A stretch of 64,000 nt of DNA from Maribacter sp. MJ134 (GTDB lineage: Bacteria > Bacteroidota > Bacteroidia > Flavobacteriales > Flavobacteriaceae). Where the stretch lies: positions 744,001 to 808,000 of the forward strand of contig NZ_CP034570.1 of assembly GCF_003970695.1 (NCBI RefSeq). Direction: 5' to 3'. The translations under genes were made by a program, and so were the position numbers. Positions 57,175-64,000 of the stretch are shown piece by piece; position 1 is the stretch's first letter; the number at the start of each line of letters is the position of its first letter. A model generated the notes under the pieces. The model was not told the DNA's origin. It saw only the letters and a program-made list of their open reading frames with translations, and ran no database searches.

Positions 57175-60027
57175 ATGCCGAAAAGAAAAGATTTAAACTC
57201 GATTTTAATTATTGGTTCAGGACCCATAATCATTGGTCAGGCTTGCGAATTTGATTACGCCGGATCACAATCCCTACGTTCCCTGAAGGAAGACGGAATT
57301 GAAACTATTTTAATAAATAGCAATCCTGCTACAATTATGACGGACCCTTCCATGGCCGATCATATTTATTTAAAACCATTGACTACAAAATCGATAATAG
57401 AAATCTTAAAAGAGCATCCACAAATCGATGCCGTTTTGCCTACTATGGGTGGTCAGACAGCTTTGAATTTGTGTATAGAAGCCGATAAGAAGGGAATCTG
57501 GGAGGATTTTGATGTACAAATGATAGGTGTGGATATTGATGCTATTAATATAACCGAAGACAGGGAGCAGTTCCGCGAACTAATGCTGAAAATTGGTGTG
57601 GGTATGGCACCGCAGGCAACAGCGACCTCGTTCCTAAAAGGAAAAGAAATTGCTCAGGAATTTGGTTTTCCCTTAGTGATTAGAGCATCCTATACCCTTG
57701 GTGGTGCGGGTGCTTCAATTGTTCATAAGCCCGAGGATTTTGATGCGCTGTTGAGTCATGGTCTGGAGATTTCCCCGATACATGAGGTTATGATAGATAA
57801 GGCCCTAATGGGTTGGAAAGAGTACGAATTAGAATTACTAAGGGATAAAAATGACAATGTAGTCATCATCTGTGCTATTGAGAATATGGACCCAATGGGA
57901 ATCCATACGGGGGATTCCATTACGGTGGCACCCGCAATGACACTTTCGGATAAGACCTATCAAAAAATGCGTGATATGGCCATTCATATGATGCGTAGCA
58001 TAGGTGATTTTGAAGGTGGTTGTAACGTTCAGTTTGCGGTGAGCCCGGACGAAAATGAAGATATCATAGCTATTGAGATAAATCCTAGAGTTTCGAGATC
58101 ATCGGCCTTGGCGTCCAAAGCAACGGGTTATCCTATTGCCAAGGTGGCCACCAAGCTAGCTATAGGTTATTCGTTGGATGAGTTGGAAAATCAGATTACA
58201 AAATCTACTTCGGCCCTCTTTGAACCTACCTTGGATTATGTCATTGTAAAGATACCCCGTTGGAACTTTGATAAGTTTGAAGGGTCTGACCGTACCTTGG
58301 GGCTACAGATGAAAGCCGTTGGAGAAGTAATGGGAATAGGCAGGTCTTTCCAAGAAGCACTGCACAAAGCCACACAGTCCTTAGAAATCAAGAGAAACGG
58401 TTTGGGAGCTGATGGAAAAGGATATAAAGATTACGACCAAATTATAAGCAAGCTAACCATACCAAGTTGGGACAGGGTTTTTGTGATTTATGATGCCATT
58501 CAAATGGGAATCCCGTTGAGTAGAATTTATGAAATCACAAAAATTGATATGTGGTTCTTGAAGCAGTATGAAGAACTGTTCCAATTGGAGAAAGAGATTT
58601 CTAAATTCACGATAGCCACCTTGACCAAAGACCTATTATTAGAGGCCAAGCAAAAAGGCTTTGCGGATAGGCAAATAGCGCATATGCTAGACTGCTATGA
58701 AAGTGAAGTCTACAACAAACGAACAGAATTAAACATTAATAGGGTTTATAAACTGGTGGATACCTGTGCGGCTGAATTTAAAGCAATGACCCCGTATTAC
58801 TATTCCACTTTTGAGGAAGAAATAGAAACACCGGACGGTACAAGATATGTTGAGAACGATAGTATCGTTACCGACAAGAAGAAAATAGTTGTACTAGGTT
58901 CGGGCCCAAACAGGATAGGGCAGGGTATTGAGTTTGATTACTGTTGTGTGCACGGTGTATTGGCCGCGGCGGAATGCGGTTATGAAACCATAATGATCAA
59001 CTGTAATCCAGAAACGGTTTCCACAGATTTCGATACGGCAGATAAATTGTATTTTGAGCCGGTTTTCTGGGAACATATTTACGATATCATCCGTCATGAG
59101 AAACCCGAAGGAGTAATCGTTCAATTGGGTGGACAGACGGCTCTAAAGCTTGCCGAAAAACTATCCAAATACGGAATTAAGATTATTGGCACCAGCTTTG
59201 AGTCGCTCGATTTAGCTGAGGATAGAGGAAGTTTCTCCACCTTGTTAAAGGAGAATAATATTCCTTTTCCAGAATTCGGTGTGGCAGAAACCGCGGATGA
59301 GGCCCTACAGCTTGCGGACAAACTTAACTTTCCCTTATTGGTAAGACCTTCTTACGTATTGGGAGGTCAAGGAATGAAAATTGTAATCAATAAGGAAGAG
59401 TTGGAAGAGCACGTGGTAGATTTATTGCGTAAGATTCCAAATAACAAACTACTATTGGATCATTATCTAGATGGCGCCATCGAAGCAGAAGCAGATGCTA
59501 TTTGTGACGGCAAGGATGTTTACATCATTGGTATCATGGAGCATATTGAGCCTTGCGGTATTCATTCCGGAGATTCCAACGCTACCTTACCACCATTTAA
59601 CTTAGGGGAGTTTGTGATGCAGCAGATTAAGGATCATACTAGAAAAATTGCCTTGGCTCTTAATACGGTAGGTTTGATAAATATTCAATTTGCGATTAAG
59701 GATGACATGGTCTATATCATTGAGGCTAATCCTCGTGCATCAAGAACGGTTCCGTTTATTGCAAAGGCATATAAAGAGCCTTATGTAAACTATGCCACTA
59801 AAGTGATGCTAGGAGAGAAAAAGATAAAGGATTTTGATTTTAATCCACAATTAGAGGGTTATGCCATTAAACAACCGGTTTTCTCTTTCAACAAATTTCC
59901 TAACGTAAATAAGAATTTAGGTCCGGAAATGAAGAGTACAGGAGAAAGTATTCTTTTCATTGACAGTTTAAAGGATGATGAATTCTATAACCTTTACGCG
60001 AGAAGAAAAATGTATTTGAGTAAGTAA
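57175..60027 (+). CDS. carB: Carbamoyl-phosphate synthase large subunit
   Basis: Makes carbamoyl phosphate from bicarbonate, ammonia from CarA and two ATP, for arginine and pyrimidines. At 950 residues it holds both ATP-grasp halves: the first starts ILIIGSGPIIIGQACEFDYAG and the second starts VVLGSGPNRIGQGIEFDYCCVH near residue 570. Each half ends with an E-x-NPR motif (AIEINPRVSRSSAL and IIEANPRASRTVPF). The C-terminal ~120-residue allosteric (MGS-like) domain of the E. coli enzyme is missing; the protein ends NLYARRKMYLSK, as in other Flavobacteria. ATG 57175 (MPKRKDLN) is chosen; the longer frame begins inside the rpmH terminator. Confidence 0.96.
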   Translation: MPKRKDLNSILIIGSGPIIIGQACEFDYAGSQSLRSLKEDGIETILINSNPATIMTDPSMADHIYLKPLTTKSIIEILKEHPQIDAVLPTMGGQTALNLCIEADKKGIWEDFDVQMIGVDIDAINITEDREQFRELMLKIGVGMAPQATATSFLKGKEIAQEFGFPLVIRASYTLGGAGASIVHKPEDFDALLSHGLEISPIHEVMIDKALMGWKEYELELLRDKNDNVVIICAIENMDPMGIHTGDSITVAPAMTLSDKTYQKMRDMAIHMMRSIGDFEGGCNVQFAVSPDENEDIIAIEINPRVSRSSALASKATGYPIAKVATKLAIGYSLDELENQITKSTSALFEPTLDYVIVKIPRWNFDKFEGSDRTLGLQMKAVGEVMGIGRSFQEALHKATQSLEIKRNGLGADGKGYKDYDQIISKLTIPSWDRVFVIYDAIQMGIPLSRIYEITKIDMWFLKQYEELFQLEKEISKFTIATLTKDLLLEAKQKGFADRQIAHMLDCYESEVYNKRTELNINRVYKLVDTCAAEFKAMTPYYYSTFEEEIETPDGTRYVENDSIVTDKKKIVVLGSGPNRIGQGIEFDYCCVHGVLAAAECGYETIMINCNPETVSTDFDTADKLYFEPVFWEHIYDIIRHEKPEGVIVQLGGQTALKLAEKLSKYGIKIIGTSFESLDLAEDRGSFSTLLKENNIPFPEFGVAETADEALQLADKLNFPLLVRPSYVLGGQGMKIVINKEELEEHVVDLLRKIPNNKLLLDHYLDGAIEAEADAICDGKDVYIIGIMEHIEPCGIHSGDSNATLPPFNLGEFVMQQIKDHTRKIALALNTVGLINIQFAIKDDMVYIIEANPRASRTVPFIAKAYKEPYVNYATKVMLGEKKIKDFDFNPQLEGYAIKQPVFSFNKFPNVNKNLGPEMKSTGESILFIDSLKDDEFYNLYARRKMYLSK

Positions 60028-60050
60028 TTCAATACATATCTACAAGATTT

Positions 60051-60084
60051 ACAACCCCCATATTTTTTGGGGGTTGTTCTTTTA
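60051..60084 (+). terminator. Rho-independent terminator of carB
   Basis: Perfect 9-bp stem ACAACCCCC (60051-60059) / GGGGGTTGT (60069-60077), loop of A and T, then TCTTTT. It lies 23 bp after the carB stop, before the convergent small lipoprotein gene. Confidence 0.85.
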
Positions 60085-60098
60085 TAAATGAGTGTAGT

Positions 60099-60314
60099 TT
60101 ATACTTTCACAAGAACATACCCTCTTTTTGTTTTAGTGTAGTTTTTGCCATTCCATCGGTAATACCGTTTCCCGTTTACTTTAACAAGGGTATAATTTAC
60201 AGGTCTTTTTTGGACGGTAACTACGCGTTTGGGTGTTGTAGTTCTAATTCTTGTGGCACATGAGCTAAGACCACACATTGACATAACGATTAGTAAAATA
60301 AGGGACTTTTTCAT
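60099..60314 (-). CDS. Small lipoprotein, 71 aa
   Basis: Lipoprotein signal MKKSLILLIVMSMCGLSSC (lipobox LSSC) followed by a 52-residue basic beta-rich domain: VVTVQKRPVNYTLVKVNGKRYYRWNGKNYTKTKRGYVLVKV. The pattern KxxxVNGxxYYRWNGxxY occurs in short DUF6515-like cell-surface proteins of Bacteroidota. Its function is unknown; the Tyr/Lys-rich hairpins suggest binding to a polyanion or wall polymer. Monocistronic. Confidence 0.78.
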   Translation of the reverse strand: MKKSLILLIVMSMCGLSSCATRIRTTTPKRVVTVQKRPVNYTLVKVNGKRYYRWNGKNYTKTKRGYVLVKV

Positions 60315-60374
60315 AATCTTAGATTTTATATTTTCAATAGGACTACGAAAATTGGTAAAGGTTTAAGATAGGGG

Positions 60375-60725
60375 TTAATTGAACCAGACAGCATATTTTT
60401 TGCGTCGTAGTTCCAAGGCTAAGGTTTCTTCCATTTTTAAGGCCGCTGCCCTATTGGATAATGGAGCTATGTGGTTGTATAAACTACCACGAAGGTATAG
60501 TCCATATTTTTGAACGATATTGGCGGATAATTTATGTCCTTTTGAGTTTCTATAACCTGTTTTATGTTGCTCAAAACGTTCCTTGGGACTTTTACTGGTC
60601 ATACCCACATATAAACATTCCAGCACACCATTAAATTGCGGATTGGCTTCCCTGAACTTTCTATTTTCGGTAAAAACCTTTTTAGAGAGTTCTACGACGT
60701 AGATATGATATTGGGTTTTTGGCAA
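60375..60725 (-). CDS. GIY-YIG-like nuclease domain protein
   Basis: A 116-residue protein with the GIY-YIG layout: HIYVVEL on the first strand, then LECLYVGMTSKSPKERFEQHKTGY (the YVG and R of the core) and a late conserved Glu in ALKMEETLALELRRKKYAVW. The first GIY strand is modified to YVV, and a 20-residue insert separates the two strands. The function could be DNA cleavage or repair, or the domain may be inactive. The start is TTG (60723-60725), directly after an in-frame TAA, since no ATG is available. It lies 3 bp downstream of the VOC gene's stop, so the two are translationally close. Confidence 0.75.
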   Translation of the reverse strand: MPKTQYHIYVVELSKKVFTENRKFREANPQFNGVLECLYVGMTSKSPKERFEQHKTGYRNSKGHKLSANIVQKYGLYLRGSLYNHIAPLSNRAAALKMEETLALELRRKKYAVWFN

Positions 60726-60728
60726 TTA

Positions 60729-61097
60729 TCAGTACGCTTTAAATTTTCCAAAATGCCATAAGATGCCGCTAGGGTCGTAGAGAAAGAACTCGCTTCCCCA
60801 ATCGTTATGAACAATTTCCGATAAGCGAACCTTATCGTATTTTTCCGTTAGATTTAGGCTTTTGATGTGCGTTAAGGTGCTTTTTAAATCAGTAACTTCA
60901 AAGAAAACCATGGAATTATCTACCCAGTCTTTGACGTAGGCGTCTTGTAAATAGAACCCAAAATCCCCACTACAGAAATAGGACATGTTTTCAGAGGTTA
61001 CGATTTCCTTAAACCCTAAATCGTTATAGAAATTTCTGGAAATAGTATAATCCTTAGCGCCGATAAACGTTCTGATGGATTTTCCTGACAGTTTCAT
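60729..61097 (-). CDS. VOC family (glyoxalase/bleomycin-resistance-like) protein
   Basis: A 122-residue protein with two beta-alpha-beta-beta-beta modules of the VOC superfamily. The N-terminus reads SIRTFIGAKDYTISRNFYNDLGFKEI, and the second half FLYDPSGILWHFGKF is the usual DPSG(N)xW/H ending. Potential metal ligands are few (a late His at HFGKF), so it is closer to the binding-type members than to a glyoxalase. It precedes the GIY-YIG gene with 3 bp between them. Substrate unknown. Confidence 0.82.
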   Translation of the reverse strand: MKLSGKSIRTFIGAKDYTISRNFYNDLGFKEIVTSENMSYFCSGDFGFYLQDAYVKDWVDNSMVFFEVTDLKSTLTHIKSLNLTEKYDKVRLSEIVHNDWGSEFFLYDPSGILWHFGKFKAY

Positions 61098-61153
61098 TGT
61101 GGTTGTCGTGGTCTAAATGGATATGATATTAAGCACTACCCATTTTAACATAT

Positions 61154-61912
61154 TTATTCGGTATTTCCGTTGGTTTTAATACATTTTAAGCCAATAAACC
61201 TTGGATATTTCCATTTTGAAGGATATTCACTCATTATTTCATTGTTAGGTATAGGCTCTCTCATTTCTATGATTTGGAAATTGTATTTACCTAATAAATT
61301 GACATATGTTTCTAAAGGTCTGTGATAATGCGTCGTTTTAAAAGATGAATGATTCAGAGTGATATTGAAGTTCGCTTCAATTTCGATTTCTTGAGAATAG
61401 TTAAACCAGTCCTGTTTTTCATAGCCCCAATACAATGGCCAGAAGTAAGGGTGGGTTATTGTAAAAACTAAATGCGAATTTAGTTTTAATAACTTACTCG
61501 TGCTTTTTACCACGTCTTCCAAGTTAGGGACGTCCATAAACGTCATGTTCGAAATAGCCAAAGAATACTTATTACTATTTAATTTCGAATGATTTTCAAT
61601 TGAATTTGTGACGAAATTTATCTCTGGGGAAGATATTTTTGCTTCTTTTATTGATAATGGGCTAACATCAATTCCTGTTAATTTATTGGACTTTTTATAA
61701 AATTGTTTAGTAGAATATCCAGTTCCGCAGCCTAAATCAATGACATTTGAGAAATTACTATCAGAGGTCATGTCCAATAATATTGGAATCAGTACTTTAT
61801 CCATGCTGATATCTTCATGTCTTCTTAATTGCTTTGACCTGACTTTCGCAATAGCGTCCCATTCCTTCGATATTTCGCTATTACTTTTATATTTTTTTCC
61901 TCCTTGAATCAT
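61154..61912 (-). CDS. Class I SAM-dependent methyltransferase
   Basis: A 252-residue cytosolic methyltransferase. Motif I is VIDLGCGTGYSTKQF (about residues 58-72), motif II is LTGIDVSPLSIKEA, and the motif IV segment is SLAISNMTFMDVPNLEDVV. It resembles the UbiE/small-molecule methyltransferases. A Tyr/Trp-rich insert (HPYFWPLYWGYEKQDWFNY) after motif IV suggests an aromatic or lipid substrate. Its ATG overlaps the stop of the two-TM gene upstream (ATGA), so they are translationally coupled. AT-rich compared with flanking core genes; substrate unknown. Confidence 0.85.
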   Translation of the reverse strand: MIQGGKKYKSNSEISKEWDAIAKVRSKQLRRHEDISMDKVLIPILLDMTSDSNFSNVIDLGCGTGYSTKQFYKKSNKLTGIDVSPLSIKEAKISSPEINFVTNSIENHSKLNSNKYSLAISNMTFMDVPNLEDVVKSTSKLLKLNSHLVFTITHPYFWPLYWGYEKQDWFNYSQEIEIEANFNITLNHSSFKTTHYHRPLETYVNLLGKYNFQIIEMREPIPNNEIMSEYPSKWKYPRFIGLKCIKTNGNTE

Positions 61913-62502
61913 TTAGCGCTTTTTTCTAATATTCTCACCAAATCATTGGCTACTTGAAAAAAGGGGTGTTCTCCATTTCCAAATTCTTCTATTAAATGCT
62001 TTCCGCTATCAATGGATTTGCCAACTGCTATTTTTGCGTCATCTCTGCCATAGTTTATAATCGTAAATCTCGATAGAGGAGTATAATCTAATGATGGATA
62101 TTCTATGATAATTGCACCTTCATTTTCAAGTTCAACTGCTTTGTCAATTTTCTTGGGCATACATATAATACATTCTCTATTTCTTGATTTATTCCTCAAT
62201 AAATTTTTCATTTCATCGTCATTGACCCAACTCATATCTCTTGTGAAAATTACTACTCTTCCTCCGTTTTTTATCCAATCAAACATATAGTCTCGTATAT
62301 CAGATTTATTTTTGTAAACCTGAGGTTTATTTGAAGTGTATTCGATTACCAATAAATAAATGGATACAAAACACAAAAAAAATGATGCAAACAAAAGAAA
62401 CCACTCTAGTCCTCCAAATGTTTGTTGATCAGATTTTAAGGTAAAGATTAATCCAAAAAGCGATGCTATTGAACCAACTTGAGAAAGTATATTTTTTATC
62501 AT
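61909..62502 (-). CDS. Two-span membrane protein with a PLD-like domain
   Basis: A 197-residue protein from ATG 62502 (the frame extends nine codons to a TTG). Two membrane spans (IASLFGLIFTLKS and WFLLFASFFLCFVSIYLLVI) lie at the N-terminus. The cytosolic part from about residue 65 (NGGRVVIFTRDMSW, then ECIICMPKK, then SRFTIINYGRDDAKIAVGK) recalls phospholipase-D-like domains such as the C-terminal part of TrmB. The HxK catalytic motif is missing, so ligand binding is more likely than catalysis. Coupled by ATGA to a methyltransferase. I do not know a named family; a membrane sensor or a small defence-like pair is possible but unproven. Confidence 0.68.
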   Translation of the reverse strand: MIKNILSQVGSIASLFGLIFTLKSDQQTFGGLEWFLLFASFFLCFVSIYLLVIEYTSNKPQVYKNKSDIRDYMFDWIKNGGRVVIFTRDMSWVNDDEMKNLLRNKSRNRECIICMPKKIDKAVELENEGAIIIEYPSLDYTPLSRFTIINYGRDDAKIAVGKSIDSGKHLIEEFGNGEHPFFQVANDLVRILEKSAK

Positions 62503-62569
62503 TTTTAATTTTCGGAATTTAACACGCAACCTTATTTAATCGGTTTTAGGCATTTTGCTAATTTTCTCT

Positions 62570-63979
62570 TTAATCCTTCCATTCCGTATGAAATACACCT
62601 TCTTTGTCCAATCGCTCATAGGTATGCGAGCCAAAATAATCGCGTTGTGCTTGTATAAGATTCAACGGTAGTCTGGAAGACGTATAGGCATCAAAATAAG
62701 TTAGTGAATTGGAAAGTCCCGGTAAGGGTATTCCGTTCGTTGCGCCATAAGCTACCAGTTCACGAGCCGCATCAACGGTACCTTGAACCTTCTTAACAAA
62801 GGTAGGGGAAAGCAACAGGTTAGGTAATTTGGCATCCGTTTTAAACGCATCGGTGATATCTGCTAAAAGTCCGGCACGGATGATACAACCTGCCCGCCAT
62901 ATTTTGGCAATTACCGCAATATCCAGTTCGTACCCGTATTCTTTGGAAGCATCTGCAAGTTGGTGAAGGCCTTGCGCATAAGTAATGATAAAAGAAAAGT
63001 AAAGTGCCTCTTCACTTAATTTCTCCAGTTTGGCCTTGTCCATATGTGCCACTTTGGGTCGGTCGTACAGCGCATCCGCTTTAATGCGTTCATCCTTAAG
63101 AGCGGAAATTTCACGCATGCTTACGGCCACATCTATAGAAGGTACAGGGATACCTAAATCCATCGCGTTTTGGCTGGTCCACTTTCCAGTTCCCTTTTGC
63201 TTCGCCTTATCCAGTATTTTATCAACGAGTCGTCCATCACCCAAATCATCTTCCTGTTCAAATATTTCAGAGGTTATTTCTACCAGAAAAGATTGTAGGC
63301 GACCTGCATTCCATTTGGCATAGGTAGCGTGCAATTCATCATTGGAAAAGTCACCTCCTTTTTTGAGTACATCATAAATTTCCGAGGTCAGCTGCATTAA
63401 TCCGTATTCAATACCATTATGCACCATCTTCACATAGTTTCCTGCAGATTTTGGCCCTAGATAGGCTACACAAGGCTCATCTTTGTACTTGGCGGATACG
63501 GCCTCAAAAATAGGTTTTACATGCTGATAAGCTTCTTTATTGCCCCCGGGCATGATGCTAGGTCCTTTTCTTGCCCCTTTTGCACCACCGGACACGCCAG
63601 CCCCAAAAAAGTTAATTCCTTTTTCGGATAAATACGCTTCGCGTCTGTCCGTATCGGTAAAGAAAGAATTGCCACCGTCTATAATAATATCGCCTTCCTC
63701 CAAATCTGGAAGCAGGTTTTCTATAACAATATCCACCACCTTCCCAGCAGGGACCAGAAGCATAATTTTACGGGGTTTGGACAGTGCATTGATGAAAACC
63801 TTGGCATCGGTCGTGGCGTCCACTTTAGTTTTGTCACCCCCCTCTTCAATAAGCGCACTTACTTTTTCCGTATCCAAATCATTACCAAAGGCGGTAAAAC
63901 CGTTATCTGCAACGTTGAGGATAAAGTTTCTGCCCATTACACCCAATCCTACCAATCCAAAATCATATTTCTGCTCCAT
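62570..63979 (-). CDS. gnd: 6-phosphogluconate dehydrogenase, decarboxylating
   Basis: Oxidative pentose-phosphate enzyme: 6-phosphogluconate + NADP+ to ribulose-5-phosphate, CO2 and NADPH. The full-length 469-residue chain has the Rossmann start GLVGLGVMGRNFILNVADNGF (residues 9-29), the substrate-binding FFGAGVSGGAKGARKGPSIMPGG, the catalytic region SAGNYVKMVHNGIEYGLMQ (Lys and His) and the C-terminal ending QRDYFGSHTYERLDKEGVFHT. The last residues of the long form are present, so the gene is complete. Its ATG lies at 63977-63979, 21 bp from the window edge, so the promoter and any upstream zwf-type partner are outside the window. Confidence 0.96.
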   Translation of the reverse strand: MEQKYDFGLVGLGVMGRNFILNVADNGFTAFGNDLDTEKVSALIEEGGDKTKVDATTDAKVFINALSKPRKIMLLVPAGKVVDIVIENLLPDLEEGDIIIDGGNSFFTDTDRREAYLSEKGINFFGAGVSGGAKGARKGPSIMPGGNKEAYQHVKPIFEAVSAKYKDEPCVAYLGPKSAGNYVKMVHNGIEYGLMQLTSEIYDVLKKGGDFSNDELHATYAKWNAGRLQSFLVEITSEIFEQEDDLGDGRLVDKILDKAKQKGTGKWTSQNAMDLGIPVPSIDVAVSMREISALKDERIKADALYDRPKVAHMDKAKLEKLSEEALYFSFIITYAQGLHQLADASKEYGYELDIAVIAKIWRAGCIIRAGLLADITDAFKTDAKLPNLLLSPTFVKKVQGTVDAARELVAYGATNGIPLPGLSNSLTYFDAYTSSRLPLNLIQAQRDYFGSHTYERLDKEGVFHTEWKD

Positions 63980-64000
63980 ATTATACTACTTGTTTAAAAT

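Noticed and set aside
1..64000. tRNA and rRNA genes
   Set aside because: No cloverleaf with a T-loop GTTCRA word and acceptor stem, and no rRNA-like tract, was found by eye in the intergenic regions; a covariance-model scan would be needed to be certain.

Overview
The window looks like a chromosomal segment of a marine-type Flavobacteriaceae (Bacteroidota). The reasons are TAnnTTTG -7 promoter boxes with TTG about 19 bases upstream, a type IX secretion C-terminal sorting domain, a SusC-like TonB plug protein, 1,230-residue PurL and 950-residue CarB of the Bacteroidota form, DUF4199, GlmU-family and 'sensor of ECF' genes, and short G/C-rich interspersed repeats. The genus cannot be fixed from this stretch. 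No rRNA, tRNA, CRISPR array or complete insertion sequence was seen.

Layout. 0-7.2 kb (minus strand): an orphan hypothetical gene, exported M1 and M28 peptidases, a TMEM175-like channel, an MFS carrier and an exported propeller/SnoaL protein. 7.2-12.9 kb: a fused trehalose-6-phosphate synthase/phosphatase divergent from a GH15 hydrolase, then a PLP decarboxylase. 12.9-21.6 kb: a fatty-acid beta-oxidation block, marR-fadN-[four-helix gene]-fadA-fadE, with a 24-bp palindrome before marR and an acyl-CoA ligase upstream. 21.8-28.4 kb: a lipoprotein with a glycoside-hydrolase-like fold, a large T9SS-exported protein and a barrel-less TonB-plug protein. 28.4-32.3 kb: purL. 32.7-36.2 kb: an AT-rich type II restriction-modification operon. 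36.2-39 kb: CIA30, an exported methyltransferase, and four diverged repeat copies with a DUF559 gene among them. 39-45.3 kb: an M20 amidohydrolase, an HxlR regulator, an RsmB-like methyltransferase, an Asp-box propeller and an ECF sigma operon. 45.5-56.7 kb: envelope and housekeeping genes (ABC exporter, phosphosugar mutase, glycosyltransferase, L31, GlmU-like, MtaB, small GNAT, hydrolase, lytic transglycosylase). 56.9-60 kb: rpmH and carB. 60-64 kb: small accessory genes (GIY-YIG, VOC, a methyltransferase with a two-TM PLD-like protein) and gnd.

Most notable points. (1) The C5 cytosine methyltransferase of the R-M operon has an N-terminal segment resembling the arm-type DNA-binding domain of Bacteroidota tyrosine recombinases, and three CGGAC direct repeats surround the -7 box just before its gene: a candidate self-regulated R-M system. 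(2) A four-helix-bundle (S23/IVS family) gene sits between fadN and fadA. It is bracketed by an 11-bp duplication that can also pair, with an inner 9-bp inverted repeat, into a stem like that of rRNA intervening sequences. (3) A DUF559 gene is embedded in a local repeat array and its last codons lie at the edge of a repeat copy. (4) A long perfect palindrome overlaps the marR promoter and is a likely operator for the fad operon.
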